From the NCBI GenBank assembly GCA_004194705.1, contig SADC01000055.1, positions 124,001 through 188,000 on the forward strand: a DNA stretch of 64,000 nucleotides, in the 5' to 3' direction. The notes below the pieces were generated by a model that searched no databases, was not told where the DNA came from, and worked only from the letters and a program-made list of their open reading frames with translations. This document shows, piece by piece, positions 1-11,723 of this stretch. Both the position numbers and the translations under genes were made by a program. Within the stretch, counting starts at the first letter, position 1, and each line of letters begins with the position of its first letter. Source of the stretch: Ditylenchus dipsaci (taxonomy: Eukaryota > Nematoda > Chromadorea > Rhabditida > Anguinidae).

Positions 1-435
1 GAGCAGATTGGTGAATTTCGAGCATCTGCTCGGCCTACAGTTAACCCTCGAAATATTAGGTCGTGTCAAAGTTCGGTCGTTTTATTTCAAAAGCAATTTT
101 TGTGGCGTTGTGTTTTTACCATAGATTTTTTTAACATTTATCAAAAGTTTACCACTCGTTTTGTAGCCAAGATTCTCAGCTACAAAATGAGTGGTAAACT
201 TTTGAAAAATGTTAAAAAAATCTATGGTAAAAACACAACGCCACAAATATTGCTTTTGAAATAAAACGACCGAACTTTTGACACGACCTAATAGAACACA
301 CATTAACTGTACAGTTAACTGTACGGCCACAGTTAACGGTTAAAATATGTCGAGCATGCGCTCAAATATGCTCGAAAAAGCATATGCTGGAGCATATGCT
401 CAAAATCAATCTGCTCGAGCATTTTCACAACCCTA
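1..435. mobile_element. hAT-like MITE, left end outside window
   Basis: This is a second copy of the element at 57845-58048. The two share the GAGCATATGCT-rich ends, the ACAGTTAACTGTACGGCCAC centre and the terminal ACAACCCTA. Only the right terminus is inside the window, so the target duplication cannot be checked here. A 236-bp hairpin is nested in it at 56-291. Confidence 0.7.
56..291. mobile_element. TA-flanked hairpin MITE nested in the hAT-like copy
   Basis: It is a near-perfect palindrome starting TTAGGTCGTGTCAAAGTTCG and ending with the inverse, flanked by TA on both sides. The other copy of the host element (57845-58048) carries the empty site CCTCGAAATAGAAC, which confirms both boundaries and the TA duplication. 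The ends resemble mariner-type termini. No coding capacity. Confidence 0.8.
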
Positions 436-584
436 GTTTCACCCCTTAAATGTTCACTGTCCCATATATGGGACGAATTTTGAAATGCTATTTTGCCTTG
501 ACAAATAATTTATTTCTCGAAATTTTTAGGTATAAAAAACGGCATGGCGAGATCTGCAGATAAATATTTGCGTCTATCATATAT
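436..584. other. No feature recognised
   Basis: AT-rich sequence with no gene or clear repeat. Confidence 0.4.
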
Positions 585-985
585 AATCTCTCCCGCCCCA
601 CCCAGCGCAAAATTTCAGCTCAAATCTTTGCGGACACATTTTTTCTGGGCATACATTTGCGACAGTACTTTTCAGAAACGACATTTGCAGACAGACTTTT
701 GCGGAACGACTTAAAAAGGCATGCTCGCCGCCGATGGAAATATTTTGAAAGGCTGGTACCAGGTCAGTTCGAATTCTCTATGGAGGTGTAATTTTAAAAT
801 TTCTAAAATTTCGTCTAATTGATTCTCGTTTGAATTTCGCTGGTACCCGCCTTTCAAAATATTCCATCGGCGACCGCATGCCTCTTTTAGCAGACAGAAA
901 ATCGAAAAATTGCTTTCGCGCCACAACATTGATGGATTTGACATTTGCGGAAACAGCGTTTGCAGAACTCAATTAGCGGCAAGTT
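585..985. repeat. Degenerate TTTGCGGAC array
   Basis: Scattered imperfect copies of a unit close to ACATTTGCGGACA occur at 628-710 and 890-970. They match the units that build the inverted repeats of the element at 20009-20668, so this is probably a decayed arm of the same family. A smaller MITE (715-885) splits it. Confidence 0.5.
715..885. mobile_element. TTAA-type MITE
   Basis: Inverted termini AAAGGCATGCTCGCCGCCGA and the inverse of TCGGCGACCGCATGCCTCT enclose a short unique centre. The left flank is TTAA and the right flank TTTA. Relatives sit near 39355-39475, 55570-55620 and 56515-56535. TTAA flanks suggest mobilisation by a piggyBac-like transposase. Confidence 0.55.
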
Positions 986-989
986 TTGA

Positions 990-1500
990 ATTCCGCTCAA
1001 GACAGTAAACATTCAAATTAATTTTATTTTTAAATTTGAATGTTTATTGTCTTTAGAGGAATACAAAATTTCATTCTCACTCTCATATTTTAAGACCAGT
1101 TGCATAAGCAAATCGACTACGCTGAGCACGAATCTGGTGGCAGAACTATATGTTTCCTAGTAGAAAAAAGTTATAGGAAATTTGTGTTGCAACTTATATA
1201 TTGATTTTGGACATTTTGTCACGTTTTATAAAATAGACTATCGCTGTATTTAGTGCCAATATGATGGTGAGATTTTCTTTTTTATTTTCTTCCTGATCAT
1301 CAAGTTGTGTGTCATCTCTACACAAAGTTATGGCTTGAAGAATGCCAGGGTAGAATATTTGAAAAATCCATACTTCAACAAACAAGTGGCGATTTATCTT
1401 AACTTTCGAAAACAAAAAAGTCTATGTTTGGTATTATCAGAAAGCTGAACTCTTGGCGGTCATTTTAGTGTATTATCAGCGATGGTACAGTATGACCATC
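990..1500. repeat. Dispersed repeat related to 14835-15517
   Basis: It holds a small hairpin (1003-1056) containing the arm AACATTCAAATT, then a motif like TGAGCACGAATCTGGTGGCAG that recurs at 15080-15115 and 36465. At 1260-1500 it is a diverged third copy of the segment also seen at 11429-11723 and 15222-15517, including the block near GGCGGTCATTTTAGT. Confidence 0.5.
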
Positions 1501-1821
1501 GGGGCGCATTGATTGAAAATTTGCGGTTATTCAGTTGTATTTCGACCATGCACAATTTTTTACCTTCCTAGCCCTTTTTCACCCACTTGATCCATGATCG
1601 CAGTGGAAAGAACTCGCACCATCATGTTTAGCGATAAATTCTGCGTCAGAATCTGCAAATCTTACAACCGGCCGTTCTCGTGTTAAGTCTAATAATAAAA
1701 ACAAAAAAGTTTGCTCAGTAAACATCACATAACTCTACAATATATGCTTTTTGATATCTTTCCACAAAGTTATTATCGCAAATATCTCACCATCAATATC
1801 GGTCTGTAAGTGTCTATTCGC
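1501..1821. other. No feature recognised
   Basis: No gene, repeat or RNA could be recognised. Confidence 0.4.
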
Positions 1822-2373
1822 GGCGCCTAATCGTTTTGCCAATAAAAGTTTCGTCAATGGGATCATTTTGCCAATGAGATCACTTCGTCAATGGTATGTT
1901 TTCAATAGCTTCTTTTCCAAAGTAATCTTATTCCCTTGTCCGTCAAATTACCTCTCATTTTCTAGCTCGTCTCACTGGTGACAAAATGAGGGGCGATTTG
2001 CCTCATACGAAAACAGGGCCCTATCTAACGAAAAGGGGGTTTTCCCTTGGTCGCCCTGTTGAATTTTTTTTCGTTATTTTCTAGCCTCAGGCTCATGCAA
2101 AGATAGGCCAGTGTATGTTAGGACAGACTCAAAGAAAAGTCTAAAATATGTTTCAGTCCGTCCTAAGATACGCTGGCCTCTCTTTGCCTAAGCCTAAAAT
2201 ATATCAAAAAAACCACAGGGGACCAAGGCAAACCCACCCCCTTTGTTGGTTAGGGCCGAAATAAGAATACTTGAGAAACGGAGATATTGGCGAAAACATA
2301 CCATCGGTGAAGCGGTCTCATTGGCAAAAAAGATCTCATTGGCGAAAGTTTAATTGGCGAAACGATTACGCCC
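1822..2373. mobile_element. Fold-back element with TTGGCGAAA-type arms
   Basis: The ends are inverted (GGCGCCTAATCGTTTTGCC at left; inverse of GGCGAAACGATTACGCCC at right). Each arm continues as degenerate tandem units close to CGCCAATGAGATC. The flanks TCTATTCGC and TCTATCCGA resemble a 9-bp target duplication with two mismatches, which would suit a Mutator-like mechanism. A hairpin of another family is nested at about 2033-2236. Confidence 0.55.
2033..2236. mobile_element. CCTTGGTC-end hairpin MITE
   Basis: The outer inverted repeat is CCTTGGTCGCCCTGT and its inverse ACAGGGGACCAAGG. An inner stem (AGCCTCAGGCTCATGCAAAG and partner) has a TTAGGAC / GTCCTAA loop base. A closely similar copy is at about 4247-4425. 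Confidence 0.6.
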
Positions 2374-3451
2374 TCTATCCGATAATAACTCTCCTGAAAT
2401 GTTGTTCCGAAAAACTTCATACCGCCAATGACGGTCTACAATGACCGCCATCTCCTAAGATGTCACGTTAGCCCTCTGCAAATAGGCGTCTGCAAATCTA
2501 AGTTCGCAATGTCACGTCCGCAAATGACGTTCTGCGAATGTTTATCTGCACACCTCGTCAACAGCAGAAGTCGCCAACTGTATGACCTGGGAAAGAGAAT
2601 CATGACAACGAAAAATTCGATTAAACCAAGGCTGCCATCTCAAAATTTAAAAAAAGAACATTCGGGCAAAAAAGGACGTTTTGACCATTTTTGAATAAAA
2701 ATGCATTTTATCTAGTGCTCAATGCCATTTTGAAGCGAAAAAAAAAGATTTAGGATTCCAAAAAACAGGATAAAACTTTTTAAAAAGAACATATGGCAAC
2801 CCTGGGTTTAACGGACCCCTTCATGATCCCATACAGGAGTCTCTTAAATCGAATTTTTTGTCGGCGAGTTTTTTATTGGCGAATTTTGCCGCTGGCGAGT
2901 CTTTTGCTGCTGGCAAGATTCGACGTTGGCAAGTCTTTCACGTTAGCAAGATATGACTTTAGCGAGTTTTCGTGTTGGCTTGTTCTGACGTTGGCGAGTT
3001 GGTTGCGTCCCGTTTTTTTCAATTTTCCGGCACATTGAATTAAGTGGGCCTTTAAATAAAAATTTAAAAAATCTTTAAATTGGGGTTCCTAATATAAATA
3101 AAAGAGCATCTAAGTGCATAAAACAGTGATTCATGAAACATCTTATAGTTTTAAATAAATATCTATCACAGAAAAGGTGTGTGCTAGTAGGTGAGCTAAT
3201 CTCATAGCTAGGAATTGTAGTTTTAAAAAAAATCTACTTTTTCAAGACCCCAAATTTATCTTATTTTTTCAAATTTTCCGTCAGAATTGGTTTTTGCGCT
3301 TCAAAATAAATAATAAAAAACTTTTTTTCAAAAATAGTGTGAAGCCACTTTTTTTTGAAAATTGCGGTTTCACAACAGAAAAGTGGGTCAAAAATTCTAT
3401 GTATTTCTAAACTATTTACATAACTTAACAAAACCACAATTTCTATTTGAT
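2374..3451. other. Intergenic; two degenerate short-unit arrays
   Basis: Degenerate units like TCTGCAAATNNNCGT occur at 2430-2555. At 2865-3005 there is an array built on TTGGCGAGT. Both resemble the arm units of fold-back elements elsewhere. The remainder is AT-rich with nothing recognised. Confidence 0.4.
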
Positions 3452-6358
3452 CTACTCATTTTTAAACCAATCATTGCTATGCTTTGTCACTTCAAAAAGT
3501 GCTTTGACTGGCTTGTGATCACTCGAAGTGATATTTTCTAAACTAGTATAGCTGCCTTTTAATAAATCTACTTTGTGCTTGCTTCTACGGATTTGTACAG
3601 AATTCTGTCGCACCAAGCAGGAACTCTCATTTTCGGGCTATCGTCCCAGTCACTGGTTCCACGGTTGAATTTGTAGGTGGGTCGAAATTTCATTTCTCCT
3701 TCGTGAAAACCAAAAAACACATTTCCTGCTCCCATTTGCTTTTTTAGTTGATCGTGATGTTTTAGAATGTCCAAGCATTTTTGGTCAGGTGAGCTGCTAT
3801 TGCATTTTTGCAAAACTTCTTCTCTTCTGGATTGCATTTCTTCACTTAGACGATAGTTGAAGTCACCCATCCAAAACACTACATCATGATCTCCGACATT
3901 ATTTTCTTTGAATTTCAACTCTTCTTCTATCCGTTTTGCATCTGAGTTCCTTGCTTCATCGCGCTTTTCTTCAACTCCAGCAGCCAAGTGGGAATTTATG
4001 AAGCAGATTTTTAAGTTTTCTCCAATAGTTAGACTTATGCCTACACCTCCTTTGTTTCCTAACTGTTTCGTTAGGACAGGCTTTATGCCAGTGGCTACAG
4101 AATCATCATTGAACTGAAATTTTTACCATATAATTTTGTAAAAGTAATAGGTGAAAATAGGGTTTTGATGCACTTTAAAACCAATAGAAATTTTTATAGT
4201 CCAGTGGTAGTCCAAAGTAATTTGACCCTATTCCCAAAATCAGGAAATTTTTTGCCTTGGTCCCCCTGTCGGTTTTATTGCAATTTTCAGGCATCAGGCA
4301 TGTGTTAACCAGCGTATGTTAGGATGGAATCGAATCCTAAATCGAATCCGTCCTAAAATACGATAGCCCACCCTTGTGTGAGCCTAAAAAATCACAAAAA
4401 GAGTGAGGGAGCGAAGGAAAAAACCATTTTTTTTTGGAAAAGGGCCGGTTATTCATCAGTCCAATATATTTTTAGCATTATGTGTGTGAGTTATGTGGTT
4501 GTGCGCATCTCAACTTCAAGCCAGCACGCCCCTAGCAGCCCCCAGGAGGTGCAGAGAGCTTGAGCTTCATGCGAATTACTTTATGCATGTTTCAAGCAAG
4601 ACTGATGATCGAAAATGCGTTTTAAGATTTTTTTGGCCAGCAGTGTTGACTACTTTCAAAAAAATTCAGCTTGGGGAACCAAGACTGTTTTCTTTAATTT
4701 AGTCGAATTTATTAACAATTATTGAACTAGTTTGGTTCAACCTGCTTTTGACTGCACAAAGTAAAAAAAAAGAAATAATTAAATTTTTACCTCTTTCATG
4801 TTCAAGCTGGAACGATGGTATACCACCAAAAACAATCCAAAAAGTCTAATAGATGTCAGCTGTTTATAATGTTCATGCATGCCAGTCAAAGTTTCATCTA
4901 AAGCCTTGAGCCATTTGGATTCTGATGGTTTTGTAAAAGGCACATAATTGGACACCATATTTGTTAGAGTTAGTCCCACCATCTCTTGTAGACCAATAAC
5001 CACCAAGTCAGGAGGATTTGACGGGTCAAAGTCAAACCAATGGCACATAGTGTCACTTTTCAGATTTTCGGCAGAATTAGAAGTGCAAGCATCAGCAGAT
5101 TTTTGACCGCCTGCATTAAAAGTTGTAATAAAAATATTTAACGGTTTATTTGGTGGTGTTGTATGTTTCCCTCCTTGGTGTGCATTGAATTTCTTCGACC
5201 CGTTTCTGCTTACTTCTGAATTGATATCAAATTGCTCCCTCAATGTTGTTGATCGGTGCGGGGGTTGAAGATGCAAAGATCCAGCTGACTAAAATTTTAT
5301 TGTTAAAAGACCATGAAACTTCATGAGCAGAGCAATTTGAAAGATTGAATCCGCGCGGGACCACCTTAATTTTGTCAATAATGTTTTCGAATTGCTTTTT
5401 GTTTGCATGAAAAATTTTTTCAAAATATAGAACTTTTTACTAGTCGAGCACAACATTGCGTAACATTGCCACTCCGGACGACTTATCCTACTTTCACTGA
5501 ACAATAACTACTCATATGACCTTGTGTTTAAAGTTTACTCATAAATTAAATTTAATTTTAAAAAAATTCAACGCAAAAAAAATTCAAAAACATTATGGAC
5601 AAAATTAGGGTGGTCCCGCGCGAATTCGAACTCCACGAATTGCTGTGCTTATCAACTTTCATGGTCCTTCAAATGACATCACTTGGTATCATTTTTACAA
5701 TGTACGGGTATCTTAAATTTTTTGGAAATTTTGTTTTGGCCACAACTTTTTTTAGACCGCGTTTTTTAAGAAACGGACCGATGCGGAATTTAAAAAAATG
5801 TGTTTTGATTTAAACTGTTATTTCTGCTTGGTCTTCTCTGTGGTCTGGGTCCTGGACTGTGTTTTTAGCGTTGCGCTGGCATTGGCGCTGTCCTAGGAAG
5901 AAACAGTGACTGTCCAACGCTCGGCCGATTTTAATTCCCTTTTCTTCCATATACAGCCCTTGTTTTTTTTGAAAATTCAAAAGGGCGCGTATTTAAGTTT
6001 TTGAAATTTTGACCGAAAATCGTGATCCCTTTGTGATTTCCTCAGAGATAAAAAAACAGCCGACTTTCTTATGAAATAGGGTTCAAGAAACAAGAATATC
6101 AAGTTGTCATTCACATCTGAGCACTCTGCGTGAGGTGGGATCCAATACTCAAGCCATTTTTTTTGGTGTCAAACAAAACCGCATAAAAACCAAAACCGAA
6201 TTTAAAATTGGCTGGAAACTTGGCTACCCTGTAATTTAAAGTTGTTTGCTAACCTTCGAAGGATGAGAATGTAGTCTTTCCAAGTTTGCATGGGCTTGAG
6301 GATTTTCATGTGGTGATGTTAGCACTACGATATTCGCTAATAGAAATAAAGTAAACAT
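3452..6358 (-). CDS. Inositol polyphosphate 5-phosphatase, probably secreted
   Basis: The gene has three exons: 6358-6254, 5288-4791 and 4113-3452, all joined in phase 0 with GT/AG borders, giving about 420 residues. Exon 1 begins MFTLFLLANIVVLTS, a strong signal-peptide candidate. Exon 2 holds the start of the phosphatase domain (FITTFNAGG, then IGLQEM). Exon 3 holds GNKGG, SHLAAG, WMGDFNYR, PAWCDR and SDHKP, the magnesium-binding and catalytic motifs of this family, which removes the 5-phosphate from inositol phosphates or phosphoinositides. The frame breaks after PAWCDRILYK at an AAA run (plus 3592-3594) with a stop at 3568; one extra A restores the frame through SDHKP to the stop at 3452. 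Assigning exon 1 rests on phase and the signal sequence. A secreted or lumenal member would be unusual, since most are cytosolic. Confidence 0.8.
4247..4425. mobile_element. CCTTGGTC-end MITE in intron 2 of the 5-phosphatase gene
   Basis: TGCCTTGGTCCCCCTGT at the left, an inner stem around GTATGTTAGGA / TCCTAAAATACG, and a degraded right end near GAGGGAGCGAAGG. It lies within the 677-nt intron 4114-4790 and is a diverged sister of 2033-2236. Confidence 0.5.
5354..5621. mobile_element. Inverted-repeat MITE in intron 1 of the 5-phosphatase gene
   Basis: The ends GCGCGGGACCACCTTAATTT and the inverse of AAATTAGGGTGGTCCCGCGC form arms of about 40 bp around a unique core. It lies in the 965-nt intron. 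No target duplication was identified. Confidence 0.6.
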
Positions 6359-8621
6359 AAAAAGCATTCTAAGTAATTTCTAGAGTGAATAGAAAATAAA
6401 GAGTTTCTACTTTTTCGCCTGACTAAAAAAAAGCTGAACAGCACTACCTTTTTAAAGAGTAGAAATATAAAAAGAGTTTTGACATCGCAGCTCTTGCATC
6501 CATTTGATCGTTCTTTAGATTGAAGATGCTAGAAAATCTTGTCTTCTAGTTTGTTTAGCTTCCCAAAGCTATCTTTCAGCCAGGCAGGTCTCAACAGCAA
6601 AACCTACACCTGCAAAAAATTATATTTGCCTTTGCTAGGTGTACGCACGCACCACTTTTGCGTCAGCAGTTTTGGGTGCTTGCTCACGCCATCACTGAGA
6701 AAAAATCCATAAAATGTTAGGTAGAACCAATAATACTTTGAATGTTCCGACCATACTTGCACGTTCCCCAAAAAATAAAAAGCGCCGCCGCCTCCGCCGA
6801 GGTTTTTTCAAAATGAGCGCCGCCGCCTCCGCCGCCGGCATTTTGAAAATTTCGCTGCCGCCGCCGGCGCTCCAAAATCGTCAATTTTGCCCAGCGGGCC
6901 GCCGGCGGGAGGCGGCCCGCCGGAGAGAAATTAGTCATATTTGTAATTTTTTTTTTGAATTAGTATCGTTAATTAGTGAGCAATTTAATAATCAGTTTTG
7001 CTATTTTTTCAAATTTTTATTTATTATGAAAATAACTCTAGCTATTATAACATGTTCTGTTACTTCAAATCTCTATCAATCCTTCATTGTATGACATTAA
7101 CGTTTTACTTCTCGACCGCGGCACTGGTAGCTAGCACAGCAAGAATGTCATGAGCAACTTGAGCAAGAGTTGGGTACACCTATAAATTCAAGAACGAAGT
7201 TTAATTTTTTAATTTCCTTACTTTCTCTCTGGCATCCCAAAAATCTAGTGCTGTTTCTTCAACATCAGCATCACTCTCTATTTCTTTAAAAAACTTTTTC
7301 AGCTGACTCTGTGATGCCGTACAGGTTGGTTTAGCCACAACCACGAATTCTGTCTATAAAAATGAGCGCCGCCGCCTCCGCCGCCGCCGGCATTTCGAAA
7401 ATTTCGCCGCTGCCGCCGGCGGAGCGCCGGCGGCCGTGCAAGTATGGTTCCGACTAACGCTTGCCTAAGCAAAAAAGTCAGAAAAAAATAATAGTGGGAC
7501 CAAGGCAAAAAACATCCTACAGAAGTAAAGCCACACAGTTAGCAAGTTTAATTTTGCTTCTTTAAATATTGTTTTAGAGCAATGTACAGAATCAACGGCG
7601 GATAAGAGATACTCAACACATAAAAGCACAGTACACAGCACACACACCCAAAAACGTAAAAAATAAGGTATCCAGGTCGAGTTCAGCTTGTTGTACCTAG
7701 GTATCGTACTTAGGTATGTGCATCTGGACGGTTTAGGGTAACTTACACCATTGAGGGAGAGTCAGGACCATTGAAAGTATGTCTAAGCCACTAAGGGTGG
7801 ATTTGTGCCACTGCAGGGCAATAAGGACCGTTGGAATGACAAAAAAAACTCTTTACTCAGAAGTTGGGAGAAAAATAAATTAAATTACAGTCGAACCCCG
7901 ATAGAGTGTAGGCCCAGGGGAACAGATTATCTACACTACATTGAGGTTACACTATATCGAGGGTGTGATCTAAGCCATTTCTTAATGGCTTCTTTACATT
8001 GTTAAAGTTAGAGTTGAAGTTCGAGTTAGAGTTCGGGATTTAGGTTACGTGAACACCTCTGATGCTAACTCGAACTCTAACTCTCACTCGAGGGTGTTCA
8101 TGCACCTAGAGTTAGAGTTCGAGGTTCGATTGGAAGGTGTGCATGCACATAACTTGGATTTTCTTTTAGTAAACCCCCCAAAAACTAACTTTCAGTGGCT
8201 TTAGACGGCTTTAGAGTGAGATCCTGAGGTATCTAAGCTATATACATGAACATTTTTAAGCTCGACCTCTAACTTCAACTCGATGTATGTGAACACCTTC
8301 GAGTTGGAATTCGGGTTTTTGAGTACATAAACACCTCTTACCCGAACTCTAACTCTAACAACGTGAACAAGCCATTACAGTAAAACTTTCTGCTTGCACC
8401 AAACTATACAATCTAATGTAGTGGAGCCACGGTACAATTTTGTTTTTTAAAGAAATTGCTGTAAAATGTTTTGCATAGTTAGTCATAAAAGTCTGCTGCC
8501 TCGCTATAAGACTAATTAGTAGGGACTAGATTTATATTCTTTTGAAAATGAGTGAAAAAACACCTTAAAAACAGCGAAATATGACCTAAAAATCTCGAAA
8601 TATGCTGAAAAATTGACAAAA
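6359..8621. other. Intergenic; GC-rich triplet blocks and palindromic arrays
   Basis: At 6780-6930 and 7358-7437 there are GC-rich CCGCCGCCTCCGCC blocks. They are linked by an inverted pair of the motif CGACCATACTTGCACG (6744 and 7434), so the two may be ends of one element. A pogo-like end ACAGTCGAACCCCGATAGAG lies at 7887. Around 7995-8370 there are alternating sense and antisense copies of GAGTTAGAGTTCGAG. No coding sequence is recognised. Confidence 0.4.
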
Positions 8622-8866
8622 TACCGTATTTCCTCTAATAAGCGCGCATGCTCTAATAAGCGCGCACCCCCTTCTGTATCTCAGCTCAGAGAAATTTTTC
8701 TCCAAAGCTGTTTAATGCATTTTCTTAACTCCCAGGAGCTCTACCGATTCCACTTTTTAGATTTTGGTTGAGCATCCGAAATTTTCGAGATTGACCCAAA
8801 AATTTTCATATTCTCGGGGGTTTGAAAAACAAGCGCGCATGCGCGCTTATTAGACAAAATACGGTA
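8622..8866. mobile_element. TACCGTATTTCC-end MITE
   Basis: It begins TACCGTATTTCCTCTAATAA and ends with the inverse (TTATTAGACAAAATACGGTA). Both ends carry GCGCGC-containing subterminal sequence. The terminal TA may be the target duplication. Ends of the same type occur at 38317, 38591, 38890, 61780 and 63681. Confidence 0.65.
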
Positions 8867-9833
8867 TGCCCTGAAGTTTTATAGGCTGACTTAGGCTGTT
8901 TTTACATACAAAAACTTACTTTTAAAAGATTTGACAAAAAATACATACCTCATCCTGGGAAATGATTGGAATTTCGATCCCCCTTTTCACTTTGATAATA
9001 GAAAAATATTTATTTTAACAGTTTATATAAAAATTGGCTATTAAGTGGCTTGCAAGAAAAAATGACTAGTTCGAAAAAGAATAGAGGTTTTGTCATTTTT
9101 GCCATTTAAATCACTAAAACGGGAGAGAGTCAGTCAGTCTTTCATTGCATTTACTAAATGAAGACAAAAATTATCTTTATTTTAAAAGATTACTTAAAAG
9201 TGAAACCAAAAGCTGTGACGCCGCACAAACTTTAGGCTCTGTCAAAATTTTGTAAAAATATGTTTTTCGGACGAGGACGTCTGTTTTCCTAAAATTTGTT
9301 TTGAGCGAAAATAAATTTTTTTATAGGTATCAAGGTAATTTCCAATAACTGAAATACTGCATGGATGCCTAACATTTATAATTTTTAAGCAAAAATAGCC
9401 AAAAATATGACTAAAAATATGCCTCGAAAAGTCAGAATATGCAGTAAATATGCAAATATGCTCTAAAAACGCAGAATATGCTGTAAAGACACCATGCAAA
9501 CGCTGAAAACTTAGTTAAAAAGCTTTTAAAAGTTGTATCTAATCCAAAGCATATCAGCAAAAAAATATGCAAAAACATATAAATCTGGTCCCTACTAATT
9601 AGTTGTTTTTCAGCGCCAACCAAATTCACACCATCATTATTGTATCCTAATTTACATCCCACACTTATCAACTAATAATGAATGTTATATGAGCATTAAG
9701 AAGCATAAAAAGCTATAGCTTTTCCCTGCAGGCTTAATTTTTTTGTTTTTGCTTTTCATAAGACTTTTTCACCAACAAGGTAAAAAAGATCATAATTTCT
9801 ACTGATCCAAATATACTTGACCACAAAATATTT
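8867..9833. other. Intergenic; degenerate AATATGC repeats
   Basis: At 9400-9500 the words AATATGC and AAATATG recur, as they do just left of 8622. This suggests the element at 8622-8866 inserted in a short-unit repeat tract. A promoter for the receptor at 9834 must lie here, but no motif can be named. Confidence 0.35.
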
Positions 9834-10846
9834 ATGTCCAAAATTACGCCACCCTCAGACATCTTGTTAAACTTCTATTACTACTACTCTAGTGTCACAC
9901 TTTTGATCACATGGTTGCTAGCTCCAATAATTTTCTACGTAATTCTCACCCAATCCAAAACCATCGGTCAGTTCAAATGGTTCCTTTTGAACCAAACTTT
10001 CTGGTCTTTGGTGTTTGAGACCTGCCTGGGCACTACAAAACCTATTATCCTAACACCTTTTGCAGCCGGATACCTTACTGGATTGGCAGACATATTTTCA
10101 GCTATTTTAGCACCGTCATTGTAATCCTACTGTGCATTGTAGCAACTGCCAACATGGTCGCTGGAATAATTCTGACATTAATTGTGCGATATTTACTAAT
10201 ATTTCCATTTCCTAGTAAATATTTAAAATGGTTTAACATTAAAAGTTTTATTGCGACAGTGCTGGTTTTGTTGTTTTGCTTTTATTGCTGTATAAACTAT
10301 ACTGTTTTCTCAACAGTTGCCCAAAATCGAGATTATATTGTTGCATGGACGAAAAGCTATGACCCATCTCTAGTGAACTACTTTGAAACTGAGCCAACTT
10401 TTATTGTTTTTCCTTCAAATTACATATTTTTGACTATGGTTGTAGCTTTCACTTTGACAATTGTTACTGTTTTGTTAGAGGTGCCTACTTTTGGGTTCTT
10501 TATTTATCACGTATTGAACAGACAATCACATATTTTCAAAAATAAAAAGAAGATTCAAAGTTCTATTATCATAATTTCATTAGCTGAAGCATTTATTGTG
10601 ACTGTTTTTGTACTTGTGCCTGCATTGATATATATTTCGTTTGTTTTGTTCCAAATTCCTCACTCAGCATCGGCTATGACGGTTGCTTTGTGTGTCTTTG
10701 AAACTCATTCAATTGTAGAGTTTGTTGTTACTCTTTTTTGTGTTTCTCCTTATAGAAAATTTGTTTTGCAGTTGTTCAAGATTGTTAAGAAAGGTAGATT
10801 AGACACAACCACAGTCGACTCTATTCGAAGTTTCCCACGGGCATAA
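9834..10846 (+). CDS. Srh-type serpentine chemoreceptor, one frame break
   Basis: This is an intronless seven-transmembrane receptor. It aligns along its whole length with the receptor at 63208-62267: MSKITPPSD start, FKWFLLNQTFW in the second membrane region, KPIILTP after the third, PHSASAMT and a C-terminal PYRKF. These features fit the nematode Srh family of chemosensory receptors. The frame breaks at GGATTGG (10081-10086): one extra T restores the frame through ATANM-like sequence to the stop at 10844-10846, giving about 337 residues. The tail after PYRKF is longer and unlike that of its relatives. Because the lesion is one base in a T run, it may be a sequencing error. Confidence 0.8.
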
Positions 10847-11428
10847 TGACTAACAATCTCCGGCTCTTCTCCCCCCCCCCCCCGAAAATTTGAAAAGCAT
10901 TGAGCAATTTGATTGTGACAAGTATACACTTCTTCACAGTTCCAAGTTGATTAGATTAAGTGTAGTTTTTTTCCTTCCTAGAGGCCAGCTTAATGTCCTG
11001 CCCGAATGGACACTTAAAAGTAGGCAAACCACAGGGCGAACCAAGCAAAGATCGTATTTAAAAGTATTAAGAAAATTTGTTACACCCTGTATACAGCGAG
11101 TAGACTTTTTGGGAACCTTATACGAAAAATACGTTTTTCGAGTCCTTATGTGGAATGTTGGCATATTTTATTGAAATTTGTACATTATTATTGTAAAATA
11201 AATATGACTCTTCTGTAAAATAAATTAAATAAACCCTATCCCCTGAATTATAAGGGTCTATATCTCAGAGTAGAAGCAATATTTTGCAAAGCTGTTCAAC
11301 ACTCCGGCTTTCAAGCAGCGTAATTGAGATTCTTGACTCAAAATTTCATGCTGAATACGATAGTGCCAATCGTTTTGGCTCAGCACCGTGATGATATGGT
11401 CTTAAATCGACCCTGGAGATAACAAATT
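10847..11428. other. Intergenic, no gene recognised
   Basis: It contains a run of cytosines at about 10871-10882 and AATAAA-like sites near 11198 and 11219 that could end the upstream receptor transcript. Nothing else is recognised. Confidence 0.35.
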
Positions 11429-11723
11429 GTCATGGTAAAAATTCAGCTAATCATGTATATCTTTTCTAGTGGTGCGCCATGATTGTCATACTACACCTAA
11501 GCATATAATATACTAAAATGACCGCCAGGAATGAAGCTTTCTTCAAATACTCAGCTCAGACTGTTTTCATTTACAAAATCGAGATAAATTATTACTTGTT
11601 TGTCAGGGTAAGAATTTGCCAAATGTTCTACTCTGACTTTCCACATGGCATAACTATCTGTTAAGACAACATCTAGTTGAACTTTTTCAACTAAAAGAAA
11701 AAGCAGAATCTCACAATTATTTT
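11429..11723 (-). repeat. Arm of a 295-bp inverted repeat with a conserved short ORF
   Basis: It is inverted relative to 15222-15517 and near-identical. Both keep an open frame of 50 or more codons reading LLFLLVEKVQLDVV, then DSYAMWKVRVEHLANSYP and ending FVNENSLS. A third, diverged copy is at 1260-1500. The family is not recognised; it could be an exon of an unknown element or gene. Confidence 0.6.

Noticed and set aside
6714..7508. Ala/Gly-rich open frames in the CCGCCG blocks
   Set aside because: The GC-rich triplet repeats are open in several frames; no domain or splice structure supports a gene.
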